A stretch of DNA of 64,000 nt, taken from Desulfolinea sp050305405. Its GTDB lineage: Bacteria; Chloroflexota; Anaerolineae; Anaerolineales; Villigracilaceae. The notes under the pieces were generated by a model, which ran no database searches, was not told the DNA's origin, and saw only the letters and a program-made list of their open reading frames with translations. Positions 32,480-42,066 of the stretch are shown in pieces (position 1 is the stretch's first letter; every line of letters starts with the position of its first letter). The translations under genes were made by a program, and so were the position numbers. The stretch covers positions 1 through 64,000 of the forward strand of contig JBNLFG010000011.1 in assembly GCA_050305405.1 (NCBI GenBank), given 5' to 3'.

Positions 32480-32590
32480 AACGCGGATCACACGGATTTA
32501 ACAGATTCTCGCGGATAAAACCTTTTAAAAAGAATCTGCGAAAATCAGCCTGATCCGCCAAATCCGTGTTCTATTTATCCGCGTTCTATC
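32480..32590. repeat. Palindromic repeat (GAACGCGGAT type)
   Basis: GAACGCGGATCACACGGATTT (32479 onward) pairs with AAATCCGTGTTC and ATCCGCGTTC near 32560-32588. An inner pair is AGATTCTCGCGGATAAAA with AAAAGAATCTGCG. It fills the aroQ-aminotransferase gap and leaves little room for a separate promoter. Confidence 0.7.
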
Positions 32591-32596
32591 ATCATT

Positions 32597-33733
32597 ATGA
32601 AAAAACACTTTTTTGCACAACTCGACGAGATGATCGCTACGCTCAGTGCACAGGGCGTGGAGGTGATCCGTCTCGATATCGGCTCGCCCGATCTGCCGCC
32701 GCACCCTAAGGTGATCGACGTGATGCAACGGGCCGTGGCGCGTACTGATTCACATGGCTATCAACGGCATGTCGGTCCGCTCTCGCATCGACAGGCGTGG
32801 GCGGAGATGTATCAGCGTGTCTTCGATGTGACGCTCGACCCCGAAAAAGAGATCGTCCCGTTAATGGGCACAAAGGAAGGGATTTTCCATCTCAGTCAGG
32901 CAATCATCGAGCCCGGGGATGTGGTCTTGATCCCGAATCCGTATTACGTCACGTATGTGCGCGGCGCGGAGTTTGCGGGTGGGAATCCATATTTCATCCC
33001 GTTATTGCCCGAAAACGACTACCTGCCTGAGCTGGATAAAATCCCAGCCGAGGTGGCGGATGCCGCAAAATTGATCTGGGTGAATTACCCGAATAATCCG
33101 CTCAGCGCGACGGCACCGCTCTCGTTCTACGAGAAATTGGTTGCGTTTGCGAAAACGCACGATATTCTCGTCTGCGCGGATGCAGCCTACTCGCAGGTCT
33201 ACTACGGGGCGGAAAAACCGCCGAGCATTTTACAGGTTGAGGGGGCGAAGGATGTTGCCGTCGAGTTCAACTCACTCTCGAAATCGCACAATATGGCAGG
33301 CTGGCGCGTGGGGGCAGCGGTCGGGAATCCGCTTGTGCTGGAGAAATTGCTGAGGCTTAAATCCAATGCCGATAGCGGACATTTTGGTCCTACACTTGAT
33401 GCCGCATCCCATGCGATGGGCACGGAAGCAAGCTGGTTACAAGAGCGAAACGCTGTTTATCGTGAGCGTAGAGACCTGATCGTCACATCCCTGCGCAAGA
33501 TGGGCGTCCAAGTCCGCAGTCCACAAGCATCCCTTTATATTTGGTGTCCAATTCCTGAAGGCTGGACATCCGAGAAGTTTGCGTTGGCGATGCTCAAAGA
33601 GGCAAATGTGAGCGTTGCGCCCGGCACGGTTTTCGGCAGCAATGGCGAGGGCTTTGTGCGCATCTCGATAACGCAACCAAAGGATGTGATTGCTAGAGCA
33701 ATGGAGCGTTTGAAAAATTGGAAAAAGTTTTAA
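32597..33733 (+). CDS. Class I/II PLP aminotransferase (probable aromatic aminotransferase)
   Basis: A 378-residue fold-type I aminotransferase, close in style to LL-diaminopimelate/aspartate aminotransferases. Motifs: IRLDIGSPDLPPHP, LMGTKEGIFHLSQAI, WVNYPNNPLSATAP (Asn binding PLP), CADAAYSQVYYG, and the PLP Lys in FNSLSKSHNMAGWRVG. In this operon it most likely transaminates phenylpyruvate and 4-hydroxyphenylpyruvate, the final step of Phe and Tyr synthesis. That role is inferred from context. Confidence 0.85.
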   Translation: MKKHFFAQLDEMIATLSAQGVEVIRLDIGSPDLPPHPKVIDVMQRAVARTDSHGYQRHVGPLSHRQAWAEMYQRVFDVTLDPEKEIVPLMGTKEGIFHLSQAIIEPGDVVLIPNPYYVTYVRGAEFAGGNPYFIPLLPENDYLPELDKIPAEVADAAKLIWVNYPNNPLSATAPLSFYEKLVAFAKTHDILVCADAAYSQVYYGAEKPPSILQVEGAKDVAVEFNSLSKSHNMAGWRVGAAVGNPLVLEKLLRLKSNADSGHFGPTLDAASHAMGTEASWLQERNAVYRERRDLIVTSLRKMGVQVRSPQASLYIWCPIPEGWTSEKFALAMLKEANVSVAPGTVFGSNGEGFVRISITQPKDVIARAMERLKNWKKF

Positions 33734-33798
33734 CACGAAGGACACAAAGAAAGACCAAGAAAAACTTTGTGAATCTTTGTGCCCTTTGTGTTTAAAAG
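33732..33798. repeat. Palindrome between the aminotransferase gene and pheA
   Basis: AACACGAAGGACACAAAG and CTTTGTGCCCTTTGTGTT are near-complementary arms separated by about 30 bases. They begin at the stop codon of the aminotransferase. It resembles the ACCACAGAG-type elements in size and layout. Confidence 0.65.
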
Positions 33799-33805
33799 GA
33801 GCATT

Positions 33806-34642
33806 ATGAGCAAAAAAATCATCGCATTTCAGGGCGAGGCAGGCGCATACAGCGAAGCCGCCGCCTACAATTATTTTGGCGCAGAGACCGAGACACTGCC
33901 CTGCAAAAGTTTTGATGCCCTTTTCGCAGCAGTCAGCGAGGGACGAGCCACGCATGGCATGGCACCGATCGAGAACTCGCTGGCAGGCAGCATCCACCGC
34001 AATTATGACCTGCTGCTACGCAATAAATTGCACATCATTGGCGAATATCACCTGCACGTCAGTCACTGTCTAATGGCGCTGCCGGGTGTGGCTCTCGAGG
34101 ATGTGCAGCGCGTCTACTCGCATCCGCAGGCGCTGGCGCAGTGCGAGAACAGCTTAAACGACATGGGGCTCATGCCCATCGTCGGCGCGGATACGGCGGG
34201 CAGCGCGCGCGCACTGAAGGAACGCAACGACACCACGTCGGCAGCGCTGGCATCTCGGCTGGCGGCACAGGTCTACGGGCTGAATATTCTCGAAGAAAAT
34301 ATGGAAGACGATCCCGCCAATTACACCCGTTTTTTAGCACTTGCTCTGCAACCCAGCCAGATCAAGGATGCCGAAGACTATAAAACGTCGATCGCTTTCA
34401 CGCTCATCTCCAAGCCCGGCATCCTATTCAACGCCCTGAGCATCTTCGCCCTGCGCGAAATCGACCTGACCAAGATCGAATCCCGTCCGCAGCAGGGCAA
34501 GCCCTGGGAGTATTTATTCCATATCGATTTTATCGGGCATGTGGATGACAAGCCTGTGGAGCGGGCGCTCAAGCATCTGGAAGAGATCGCCCCCTTTATT
34601 CGGGTCTTTGGATCGTATCCGAGGGAGAAGCGGGAGTGGTGA
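33806..34642 (+). CDS. pheA: Prephenate dehydratase with ACT domain
   Basis: A 278-residue monofunctional prephenate dehydratase. The catalytic domain has IAFQGEAGAYSEAAA, HGMAPIENSLAGSI and the later NDTTSAALASRLAA (the TxxA-type catalytic Thr region). A C-terminal ACT domain (about residues 195-278) has the Phe-binding ESRPQQGKPWEYLF motif, which mediates feedback inhibition. It converts prephenate to phenylpyruvate and is the last gene of the operon. AAAGGAG precedes ATG 33806. Confidence 0.92.
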   Translation: MSKKIIAFQGEAGAYSEAAAYNYFGAETETLPCKSFDALFAAVSEGRATHGMAPIENSLAGSIHRNYDLLLRNKLHIIGEYHLHVSHCLMALPGVALEDVQRVYSHPQALAQCENSLNDMGLMPIVGADTAGSARALKERNDTTSAALASRLAAQVYGLNILEENMEDDPANYTRFLALALQPSQIKDAEDYKTSIAFTLISKPGILFNALSIFALREIDLTKIESRPQQGKPWEYLFHIDFIGHVDDKPVERALKHLEEIAPFIRVFGSYPREKREW

Positions 34643-34679
34643 CGCACTTAATTTAGGCTTGGTATCGATATGGAAAATT

Positions 34680-34775
34680 GGCGCCCGAAGATGGGCATTT
34701 TTCCGTTAATCGCCCCCTCTGTCCTGCGGACATCTCCCCCAAATTCTAAAAACGGAATTTAGGGGAGAGCTTTAA
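34680..34775. repeat. Hairpin and palindromic repeat downstream of the aromatic operon
   Basis: GCCCGAAGATGGGC followed by ATTTTT (34683-34702) can serve as a terminator. Next to it, GTCCTGCGGAC (about 34714-34724) and the pair CTCCCCCAAATTC / GAATTTAGGGGAG form a further imperfect palindrome that runs into the end of the minus-strand PIG-L gene. Confidence 0.55.
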
Positions 34776-35611
34776 TTCAGTAGGTCTCGCTGAAGTTTGG
34801 TTTTGCCTTCGACAGGTGGATAAGCTTGCATAAAATCATCCGCTTCAAAGAAGCGCGAGAGTAAGGCGCGGATGCCTTTTTGCTGTTGTGCGCCGCCCTG
34901 ACTGGCATGACAAGCACCCGCCGTACGCTTCTTCTCCACTACCGAGCGGATGCTAACGCGTGCATGGATCGGGAAGCTGATTTTCGCCAGCGATGCGAGG
35001 TCAATATCGTTGTTCTTGCCAAATTTCGTGGGGTCTTTGCCGAAAAGTCGTAAAAAGAAAACGGCGAGTTTCAAGAAGCCTTTTGAGATAGTGTGATAGT
35101 AGAGTTTACGAGGCTGAAAAGGGCTTCCCAAACCAGGGACATATTCAGGATCATTCGCCATATCAAAAGCCAGCACGGTCGCGTCGTGGATGGCAATATG
35201 GTCAGGATGGCGATAACCGCCAATCGGATCAAAGGTCAGCACCACATCGGGTTTCAAATCGCGGATATAGGCAACAACCTTCTCGGCGACTGTTTCAATC
35301 GGCTGCGCAAAGAGCGCATTCGGGTGATCGTTATCAGCAGAGCCGGGCATGCCAGAGTCGCGGTAATCGAGGAAGTAAACACCTGAGAGACCAAGTTTTT
35401 CTGCGGCACAGCGCAGTTCGGCTTCACGACGCTCGGCGATGGAGTTGAAGCCTTTCATGTACTTTTCGTCCATCTCACCCACTTCGCCACGCGTTGCGCA
35501 GACGAGATGTACATCAACGCCGCGTTCAGCGTAGAGAGCAAGCGTTCCGCCCATGCCGAAGGATTCGTCGTCGGGATGAGCTAAGACTGCAAGGATAGTT
35601 TGTTTTTTCAT
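34772..35611 (-). CDS. PIG-L family deacetylase
   Basis: A 279-residue LmbE/PIG-L metal-dependent deacetylase. The zinc-binding AHPDDESFGMGGTLAL motif is at the N-terminus. It continues with CATRGEVGE and a later RHPDHIAIHDAT that supplies the third metal His. Relatives remove acetyl from GlcNAc-linked thiols or lipids (MshB, Mca, BshB). Without thiol-synthesis genes nearby the substrate is open. The C-terminus overlaps the downstream repeat. Confidence 0.85.
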   Translation of the reverse strand: MKKQTILAVLAHPDDESFGMGGTLALYAERGVDVHLVCATRGEVGEMDEKYMKGFNSIAERREAELRCAAEKLGLSGVYFLDYRDSGMPGSADNDHPNALFAQPIETVAEKVVAYIRDLKPDVVLTFDPIGGYRHPDHIAIHDATVLAFDMANDPEYVPGLGSPFQPRKLYYHTISKGFLKLAVFFLRLFGKDPTKFGKNNDIDLASLAKISFPIHARVSIRSVVEKKRTAGACHASQGGAQQQKGIRALLSRFFEADDFMQAYPPVEGKTKLQRDLLN

Positions 35612-35750
35612 GGGGACTATTGTATCGCAATTTGGACAAGAGTGGTGTGATTTCTGGAACCCAGGTGCATCGCACTTTAAAGGTGCAATTCACTTTAGCA
35701 TCTTTTTTTGAAAGCAATCTTCTGCGTTGCGAGCTTAGATACCGCGCCAC

Positions 35751-35783
35751 AGACTACAAAAGTCTTGGAGACTTTTGTAGTCT
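35751..35783. repeat. Perfect 15-bp hairpin
   Basis: AGACTACAAAAGTCT (35751-35765) and its exact complement (35769-35783) are separated by TGG. There is no T-run. The core CAAAAGTCTT...CTTTTG also appears at 53478-53498, so it may be a small repeat. It lies just before the YwiC-like gene. Confidence 0.65.
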
Positions 35784-35800
35784 CGATATTTTTCAAGAGG

Positions 35801-35815
35801 TATAATTCCTGCACG
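35801..35815 (+). promoter_or_regulatory. -10 element next to the YwiC-like start
   Basis: TATAAT (35801-35806) ends 9 bases before ATG 35816, with no ribosome site between. This suggests a leaderless or nearly leaderless transcript, as for rarA. No clear -35 is present. Confidence 0.4.
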
Positions 35816-36646
35816 ATGCAGAATTTCAAAAAGACATACTTGCGTAAGCAAATTGCCACCCCGCAAGATCATGGATCGTGGGTTTTCATCATCACGCCGC
35901 TTGTGATCGGCTTCTATCTTAGTGGACATTTCACGACGCCAGCCATCTACCTGCTCGTAGCTGCGCTGGCGGCTTTTTTTATCCGCCAGCCGGTGACGAT
36001 GGCGATTAAAGCCTACGCCGGGCGCCGTCCACGCACGGATTTGCCTGCCGCCCGCTTCTGGATGCTCATCTACGGTTTTATCGCACTGCTAATGCTGGTC
36101 GGTTTGGGGATGCGGGGATATTTGGAAGTGGTTTATCTCGCTGTACCGGGAATTGCCATCTTTGGCTGGCATCTCTATCTCATCAGCAAACGAGATGAGC
36201 GCAAGCAGGCAGGGTTAGAGATTGTCGCCAGCGGCGCATTGGCATTGGCTGCCCCAGCCGCCTACTGGATCGGGCACGGGGCCTACGATCCGCTTGGGTG
36301 GTGGCTGTGGGTATTGATCTGGTTTCAATCGGCGGCATCCATTGTTCACGCGTATATGCGGCTTGAGCAGCGGAACCAAACCAAAATCCCGGAGCGATCC
36401 GCACAAGTGCAAATCGGCAAGCGAGCGCTGATGTACACATCTTTTAATGTGTTGGTCAGTATCCTACTGGGGATTTTTTCCATCCTACCCGCTTTTCTTT
36501 TTATAGCTTATTTGCCGCAATGGCTGGAGTCATTGTGGTGGACATTTCATCCTGATATTAAGGCGAAGCCGGTTGCAATCGGTGTGCGCCAAACAGCAGT
36601 GAGCACGCTGTTTATTGTGCTCTTCCTAATTTTCTGGAGTTTCTAA
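35816..36646 (+). CDS. YwiC-like integral membrane protein
   Basis: A 276-residue polytopic protein with about eight hydrophobic helices. The N-terminal IATPQDHGSWVFIITPLVIG segment corresponds to the P-x-x-HG-x-W signature of the YwiC-like family. Function unknown; in some bacteria the gene lies near anaerobic respiration genes. Its stop overlaps the next ATG as TAATG, indicating coupling with the small protein at 36646. Confidence 0.8.
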   Translation: MQNFKKTYLRKQIATPQDHGSWVFIITPLVIGFYLSGHFTTPAIYLLVAALAAFFIRQPVTMAIKAYAGRRPRTDLPAARFWMLIYGFIALLMLVGLGMRGYLEVVYLAVPGIAIFGWHLYLISKRDERKQAGLEIVASGALALAAPAAYWIGHGAYDPLGWWLWVLIWFQSAASIVHAYMRLEQRNQTKIPERSAQVQIGKRALMYTSFNVLVSILLGIFSILPAFLFIAYLPQWLESLWWTFHPDIKAKPVAIGVRQTAVSTLFIVLFLIFWSF

Positions 36647-36897
36647 TGAGCGAAATACAGTGGAAGATTTTGACAAAAGTTTATGACCGCATTGAAGCGG
36701 AGATGATGAAGGCGGCGCTTGAGACGCTGGAAATCCCTGTGGAAACAGCGCAGGAAAGCGCCGGAGAATCGTTATACCCTGTCAGTTTTGGCAACCTTGC
36801 CGAAATCCATGTTTTCGTGCCAACAGAAAAGTTTGATGAGGCCAAAGACTGGCTTGAGATGTATGAGAACGACGAAGCTGAAGTCGAGGAGGAGTAA
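36646..36897 (+). CDS. DUF2007 (putative signal-transducing) small protein
   Basis: An 83-residue protein: WKILTKVYDRIEAEMMKAAL followed by LEIPVETAQES and FVPTEKFDEAKDWL. This matches the DUF2007 fold, a ferredoxin-like domain of unknown function often called a prokaryotic signal-transducing protein. It has an acidic tail and is translationally coupled to the YwiC-like gene. Confidence 0.75.
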   Translation: MSEIQWKILTKVYDRIEAEMMKAALETLEIPVETAQESAGESLYPVSFGNLAEIHVFVPTEKFDEAKDWLEMYENDEAEVEEE

Positions 36898-36969
36898 AAA
36901 ACACCACAGAGGCATAGAGTAGACAAAGATTTCTTTATGACACCATAAAAAAGCCAAAGGAGAGACACC

Positions 36970-38115
36970 ATGAATTTTGACCTAACCGATGAACAGAAAA
37001 TGTGGCAAAAGATCGTTCACGATTTTGTCGCTGCCGAAGTGAAGCCCAAAGCGCACGAGATTAGCGAGAGCGGCGAATTCAACTGGGATGCCGTTCACAA
37101 GATGGCTGAACTCGGCATGCTCGGCATGATGGTAGAAGAAAAATACGGCGGTTCTGAAGTCGGCACAGTCAATATGTCCATCGCAATCGAGGAGTTGGGA
37201 TGGGCATGTGGCAGTACCGCGCTCGCCATCGCCGCGCACACCGAGTTGGGCTGCGCCCCGCTTGCCAAATACGGCACGCACGAGCAAAAAAAGAAATTCC
37301 TTGAACCTGTCGCCACGGGTGAAGGCAGGCTGGCCGCGCTAGCGCTGACCGAACCCGGCGCTGGCTCTGACCTGAAAGGCGGCGTAAGAACAAAAGCCGA
37401 AAAGGATGGGGATGAATGGGTCATTAATGGCGCAAAAATGTGGATTACCAATCCCAGCGTGGCAGATTACATCATTACACTGGCACGCACCGCGCCCGGA
37501 ACAGGGTCTGACTCCATGAGCATGATCATCGTCCCGACGGATGCGCCCGGTCTAACGATCCACCCGCCCGAAAAGAAGATGGGACTCCACGCATCCCAAA
37601 CCCACGCACTGACCTACGAAAACGTGCGCGTCCCTGCCGATTATCTGCTCGGTGAAGAAGGGCGCGGTCTCCAGCAAACCCTCGAAACACTGGATGCCGG
37701 TCGTATCAGCATTGGCTCACTCTCGGTCGGCTTGGCGCAGGCAGCTTTCGATGCCGCTCTCGCTTACGCCAAAGAACGCGAAGCCTTCGGCAAACCGATC
37801 GCCGCCAATCAAGCCATCCAGTGGATGTTGGCGGACGCCGCCACCGAGATCGAAGCCGCGCGCCTGATGATGCGCCAGGCCGCCTGGCTGCACGAGAACG
37901 GACGTCCCTTCAGCCATCAAGCCGCGATGGGCAAACTCTTCGCCACCGAAATGGCGGAACGCGTCGCTTATAAAGCGATTCAAATTCATGGCGGCTACGG
38001 CTACAGCCGAGAGTATCCTGTTGAACGCATCTACAAAGATGCCCGCCTGATGACCATCGGTGAAGGAACGAGTGAAATCCAGCGGCTTGTGATTGCCAGA
38101 AGCGTACTTAAATAA
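36970..38115 (+). CDS. Acyl-CoA dehydrogenase
   Basis: A 381-residue FAD acyl-CoA dehydrogenase: MNFDLTDEQKMWQ at the N-terminus, ALTEPGAGSDLKGGVRTKAE (FAD/acyl-binding), WITNPSVADYIITLAR and the C-terminal QIHGGYGYSREYPVERIYKDAR. The catalytic Glu is expected in the IGEGTSEIQRLVIAR tail, where Glu occurs twice (as in short/branched-chain enzymes). It oxidises an acyl-CoA to the enoyl-CoA; chain specificity is unknown. GGAGAG precedes the ATG, and it has its own terminator. Confidence 0.9.
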   Translation: MNFDLTDEQKMWQKIVHDFVAAEVKPKAHEISESGEFNWDAVHKMAELGMLGMMVEEKYGGSEVGTVNMSIAIEELGWACGSTALAIAAHTELGCAPLAKYGTHEQKKKFLEPVATGEGRLAALALTEPGAGSDLKGGVRTKAEKDGDEWVINGAKMWITNPSVADYIITLARTAPGTGSDSMSMIIVPTDAPGLTIHPPEKKMGLHASQTHALTYENVRVPADYLLGEEGRGLQQTLETLDAGRISIGSLSVGLAQAAFDAALAYAKEREAFGKPIAANQAIQWMLADAATEIEAARLMMRQAAWLHENGRPFSHQAAMGKLFATEMAERVAYKAIQIHGGYGYSREYPVERIYKDARLMTIGEGTSEIQRLVIARSVLK

Positions 38116-38120
38116 AACAA

Positions 38121-38162
38121 AAAAAGGCGATAGAGAGATCACTGTCGCCTTTTTGCTTTTTT
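38121..38162 (+). terminator. Intrinsic terminator
   Basis: AAAAAGGCGA (38121-38130) pairs with TCGCCTTTTT (38145-38154), followed by GCTTTTTT. It lies 6 bases after the acyl-CoA dehydrogenase stop. Confidence 0.75.
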
Positions 38163-38176
38163 AAACGAGAGTGTTT

Positions 38177-39373
38177 ATGGAATTAAAAAACAATCGCCTC
38201 TATCCCATCATCCCTGCAAAGAAAGACAAGCATCTGATGGATGTCGCAAAAATCACATCAGACACCTATGCAAATGGTCAGTATCTGGAAGAAATCAGCG
38301 AAGTCTACTTTGCCAACAGTCACTATGATTGGGACACATCCCGCTTATCTTTTGATGGGGAGAATCTAATCCACCATTGGGGTGTATGGGGCTACCCAAT
38401 GCGGCTGGATTCTGTGCAAGTCAAAGTTGCTGGCGTGGGTGCTGTCGTTACGCTTGAAGCATATCGAAAAAAGGGGCTTATGCATCAGGCAGCACTGGCT
38501 TCCTTCGAAGCCATGCGTGAAAACGGATATGACCTGAGCATCCTACGCGGGCGTCATTACGCCAAATTTGGGTATGTCCGTGCATGGAACTACGTTACCT
38601 ATCGGTTGAACGCCGAAGAAATCCCAAGTCACACACTCAAACGACCCTATGAAGCGCTTGGCCCTCAGCACATGGATCAAATTATCGCTCTCTATAATCA
38701 GGAATATTCAGGTTTCAGCGGCACGGTTGTACGCCCAACCTACAAAATGCTTGAAACCGGTGAGATGGGAATATACGGCTGGTTTGACAAAGAGAAGCTG
38801 GTCGGCTATGTACGTGCCGAACCCAGCGAAGACAAGAAAACGCTCCAGTGTCTGGAAGCAACAGGGGATGTTGAACAAGGTTTGGCTGTGCTAGACGAAC
38901 TTTTCCGAAAAGGAGAATATGAAACGCTGACATTCTTTACTCTGCCAAAGCCACATCCCATGCTAAAAATCATTCGTCGTGGCGCTTGCATTGTGGAGGA
39001 CAAATACTTCTATCACTCAGGCTGGCAAGTCAAGATCATCAACTTGCACAGCACGATAGAGAAACTTGCCCCTGTATTACAAAGCAGGCTAAAGAGATCA
39101 CATCTCGCTGACTGGAAAGGAACGTTGGCGTTGGATGCTGGGGACCAACAAATCACGCTATCCATAATGGCGAGCAAGCTCAAGGTCACGAGAGAAGCGG
39201 CTGACCACACGCTTAATGGCGGAGCAGCTTTGGGACGTCTACTGATCGGTTCGGATGAACCGGATGAAATCATCCAACAGGAAGGGATTATTTGTACTGA
39301 AGAAGCCTTTGACTTGGCAAAGGTGCTATTTCCAAACCTGTATCCAGTGATGAGTCATTGGGATGAATATTAA
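38177..39373 (+). CDS. Eis-like GNAT N-acetyltransferase with SCP2-type C-terminus
   Basis: A 398-residue protein of the Eis type. The first GNAT domain has the acetyl-CoA loop VGAVVTLEAYRKKGLMHQ. A second, degenerate GNAT domain follows, and then a C-terminal sterol-carrier-like domain from about residue 295. Eis enzymes acetylate amines on aminoglycosides, peptides or other substrates; the target here is unknown. ATG 38177 is preferred over GTG 38171. Confidence 0.8.
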   Translation: MELKNNRLYPIIPAKKDKHLMDVAKITSDTYANGQYLEEISEVYFANSHYDWDTSRLSFDGENLIHHWGVWGYPMRLDSVQVKVAGVGAVVTLEAYRKKGLMHQAALASFEAMRENGYDLSILRGRHYAKFGYVRAWNYVTYRLNAEEIPSHTLKRPYEALGPQHMDQIIALYNQEYSGFSGTVVRPTYKMLETGEMGIYGWFDKEKLVGYVRAEPSEDKKTLQCLEATGDVEQGLAVLDELFRKGEYETLTFFTLPKPHPMLKIIRRGACIVEDKYFYHSGWQVKIINLHSTIEKLAPVLQSRLKRSHLADWKGTLALDAGDQQITLSIMASKLKVTREAADHTLNGGAALGRLLIGSDEPDEIIQQEGIICTEEAFDLAKVLFPNLYPVMSHWDEY

Positions 39374-39446
39374 GTCTCGAGGCAGTTTTGGTATTAGCGC
39401 ACGAAATCTACCAAAGGTTCACTTTGCTATTCTTATGAAGTTGAAA

Positions 39447-39472
39447 TTTATCATAAGAACGGTCATGATAAA
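39447..39472. promoter_or_regulatory. Inverted repeat upstream of the histidine kinase
   Basis: TTTATCAT and ATGATAAA are exact complements separated by 10 bases, about 80 bases before the kinase ATG. This could be a regulator binding site; no regulator is identified. Confidence 0.35.
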
Positions 39473-39553
39473 CTACAAATGTACCAACTCAAGAAAGATC
39501 GAGGTTAGGGAAATCCTCACTTGCTAAGAATCCACTAGAAGGAGAGGCACGGA

Positions 39554-41998
39554 ATGGGCTCGCCAAAAAAAACAACATCTAAAGGAAATGCTCCTTCAGA
39601 AAAAGACGCCTTGAAAGCTAAAGCACAATCCGAAAAACAATTAGAAGATGAACTTGCACAGGAATTATTTCAAGAAAAAAATCTCCTCAAGGCTTTGTTA
39701 GAAAACACTCCTGATTATATTTATTTTAAAGATAAAGAGAGCCGTTTCATTCGGACATCAAATGCCCATGCGAATGCATTCAATCTGGATAACCCTGAAG
39801 AAGTTGTGGGAAAAACAGATTTCGACTTTTTTGATGAAGAACATGCCCGCGCGGCTTTCGAAGACGAACAAGAAGTTATACGTACCGGTAAAGCCATCTC
39901 TATAGAGGAAAAAGAAGTTTGGCCAAACCTTACCGAAACATGGGTGCTCACGACCAAAATGCCATTACGAGACCAAAACGGGGAGATCATTGGCACATTT
40001 GGCATCTCCAAAGACATTACAGAAAAGAAAATAGCCGAGCTTGAACTGGAACGAGAGAAAACATTTTTAGAAACCTTGATTAACAGCAGCCCTGTTTCCA
40101 TTGTAGTTCTGGATGAAAAAGGAATTGTTATTGAATGCAATTCGGCGTTCGAAGTTTTATACGGATACTCATGCGACGAAACTCTCGGCCAAAATATAGA
40201 TACACTAATCACATCACCTGAACATCCTGAAGACAAGACATCCTTCACAAGAGAAGTTACCCATGCCCTGGAACGCAGTGTTGGCAAAAGAAAACGAAAA
40301 GATGGGGAACTGGTAACCGCTGAAATAGCTACCGTGCCAGTAAAGCTCCCAAATAAAACAGAGGGAAAATTAGTTATCTACCACGACATTACATCCTTGG
40401 AAAACGCCCGCAGGGAAGCAGAAGAAGCCAATCGCATGAAAAGTGAATTTCTCGCAAATATGAGCCACGAAATTCGAACGCCGATGAATGGCGTCATTGG
40501 TATGTTAGAACTAACGCTGGACACAACTTTGAACAACGAGCAGCGCGATTATCTACACATCTCCTTGCAAAGTGCCGAAGCACTCTTGGCTTTACTTAAT
40601 GACATCCTCGATCTATCAAAAATCGAAGCAAAGAAACTCGAGTTAGAAACCACCGATTTTCACCTGCGCCACCTGGTTGAAGATGTGACCTTTGCTTTGG
40701 CAAAAAAGGCTGAGGATAAAGGCTTGGAAATCGCCTGTTTCGTCAGTCCACATTTAAAGGCGGAACTCCAGGGTGACCCTAGCCGACTACGTCAAATTTT
40801 GGTGAACTTGATAGGAAATGCCATAAAATTTACGAGCAAGGGAGAAATCACCATTTATGCCGAACCCGTTGATGAAACAGAAAGCTGCACTACAATCCGC
40901 TTCTCGGTAAAAGATACTGGAATAGGCATCCATCCCGATCGCCAGGCAGCTGTCTTTGAACGCTTCACGCAAGCTGATGGCTCAACAACGCGTCAGTTTG
41001 GAGGTTCAGGCTTGGGCTTAACAATTTCCAGGCAATTGGTTGAAGCAATGAAGGGAGATATCGGTCTGGAAAGCACGCCTGGCGTTGGGAGCACTTTTTG
41101 GTTCACCGTCCCATTTGAAAAACAATTAGCCCCTAGAGAAGCCAAAGAATCCCCACCTGCTTATGAGGCCCTAAAGGGGTTGCATATCTTAGCAGCAGAT
41201 GATAATGCAACAAACCGTATGATCCTTTCAAAAATGCTACTAAGTTTTGGTGCTCAAATCGAAACTGTTGCTAACGGACAAGAAGCAATAAAGAAATTAA
41301 TCGCAGCTCAAGAAGAGAATAACCCGTTCAAGATGATCTTGCTAGACATGCAAATGCCAGGCATGGATGGAGAACAAACGATCCGTACTATAAAAGCAAA
41401 TCAAAAAACCAAAGATACCATGATTATTATCCTGACATCTTTGGGGCAGCGCGGTGACGGAACCCAGATGAAAGCAATCGGCTGCTCTGGGTACTTGATG
41501 AAACCAATCCGGCAAGATGTTCTGCGAGAAGCCATAGCCACCGTACTCAATCAAGAACACGCAAATACTACGAATACACCTCTCGTCACACGCCATCTCA
41601 TATCAGAAAAAAAACGAAAAGCCTCTTTAATTCTTCTTGCGGAGGACAATCCCGTAAACCGAAAATTAGCCGTTGTGCTTCTACAAAAGGCCGGGTTTTC
41701 AGTCGATATAGCCTTTAACGGCCTTCAAGCAGTAGACATGGTCAAAAAAAGCAAATATGCTGCGGTGTTAATGGATGTACAAATGCCAGAGATGGATGGG
41801 TTTGAAGCCACGAAGTCCATACGCGCCTGGGAAAAAGAAGGGCAGCATCTTCCAATCATTGCAATGACCGCACATGCGCTAAAAGGCGACATGGAGCGTT
41901 GTTTACAAGCAGGTATGGACGATTATCTAAGCAAGCCAATAAATTCAAAAAAAATGATAAAGACGCTAGATCAATGGACTACGTCTCAGGGCCGCTAA
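39554..41998 (+). CDS. Soluble hybrid sensor histidine kinase
   Basis: An 814-residue hybrid kinase without membrane helices. Order: a Lys/Glu-rich N-terminus (1 to about 45), PAS 1 (about 50-165), PAS 2 (about 170-285), HisKA with the phospho-accepting His305 in NMSHEIRTPMNGVIGM, and HATPase with NLIGNAIKF, DTGIGIH and FGGSGLGL. REC 1 follows (LLDMQMPGMDG, Asp598), then REC 2 (LMDVQMPEMDG, Asp741). Both receivers keep their Asp and Lys. The signal is presumably sensed by the PAS domains in the cytosol. There is no adjacent HPt or output regulator. GGAGAGG precedes the ATG. Confidence 0.9.
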   Translation: MGSPKKTTSKGNAPSEKDALKAKAQSEKQLEDELAQELFQEKNLLKALLENTPDYIYFKDKESRFIRTSNAHANAFNLDNPEEVVGKTDFDFFDEEHARAAFEDEQEVIRTGKAISIEEKEVWPNLTETWVLTTKMPLRDQNGEIIGTFGISKDITEKKIAELELEREKTFLETLINSSPVSIVVLDEKGIVIECNSAFEVLYGYSCDETLGQNIDTLITSPEHPEDKTSFTREVTHALERSVGKRKRKDGELVTAEIATVPVKLPNKTEGKLVIYHDITSLENARREAEEANRMKSEFLANMSHEIRTPMNGVIGMLELTLDTTLNNEQRDYLHISLQSAEALLALLNDILDLSKIEAKKLELETTDFHLRHLVEDVTFALAKKAEDKGLEIACFVSPHLKAELQGDPSRLRQILVNLIGNAIKFTSKGEITIYAEPVDETESCTTIRFSVKDTGIGIHPDRQAAVFERFTQADGSTTRQFGGSGLGLTISRQLVEAMKGDIGLESTPGVGSTFWFTVPFEKQLAPREAKESPPAYEALKGLHILAADDNATNRMILSKMLLSFGAQIETVANGQEAIKKLIAAQEENNPFKMILLDMQMPGMDGEQTIRTIKANQKTKDTMIIILTSLGQRGDGTQMKAIGCSGYLMKPIRQDVLREAIATVLNQEHANTTNTPLVTRHLISEKKRKASLILLAEDNPVNRKLAVVLLQKAGFSVDIAFNGLQAVDMVKKSKYAAVLMDVQMPEMDGFEATKSIRAWEKEGQHLPIIAMTAHALKGDMERCLQAGMDDYLSKPINSKKMIKTLDQWTTSQGR

Positions 41999-42010
41999 AG
42001 AGCACATCCC

Positions 42011-42056
42011 CTTAAAGACGAAGCGCCTCTTCAAAAAGAGGCGCTTCGTCTTTAAG
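42011..42056. terminator. Strong bidirectional terminator
   Basis: CTTAAAGACGAAGCGCCTCTT and its exact complement flank a short A-rich loop (42011-42056), between the convergent kinase and methyltransferase genes. Confidence 0.85.
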
Positions 42057-42066
42057 GTAGAAAAAA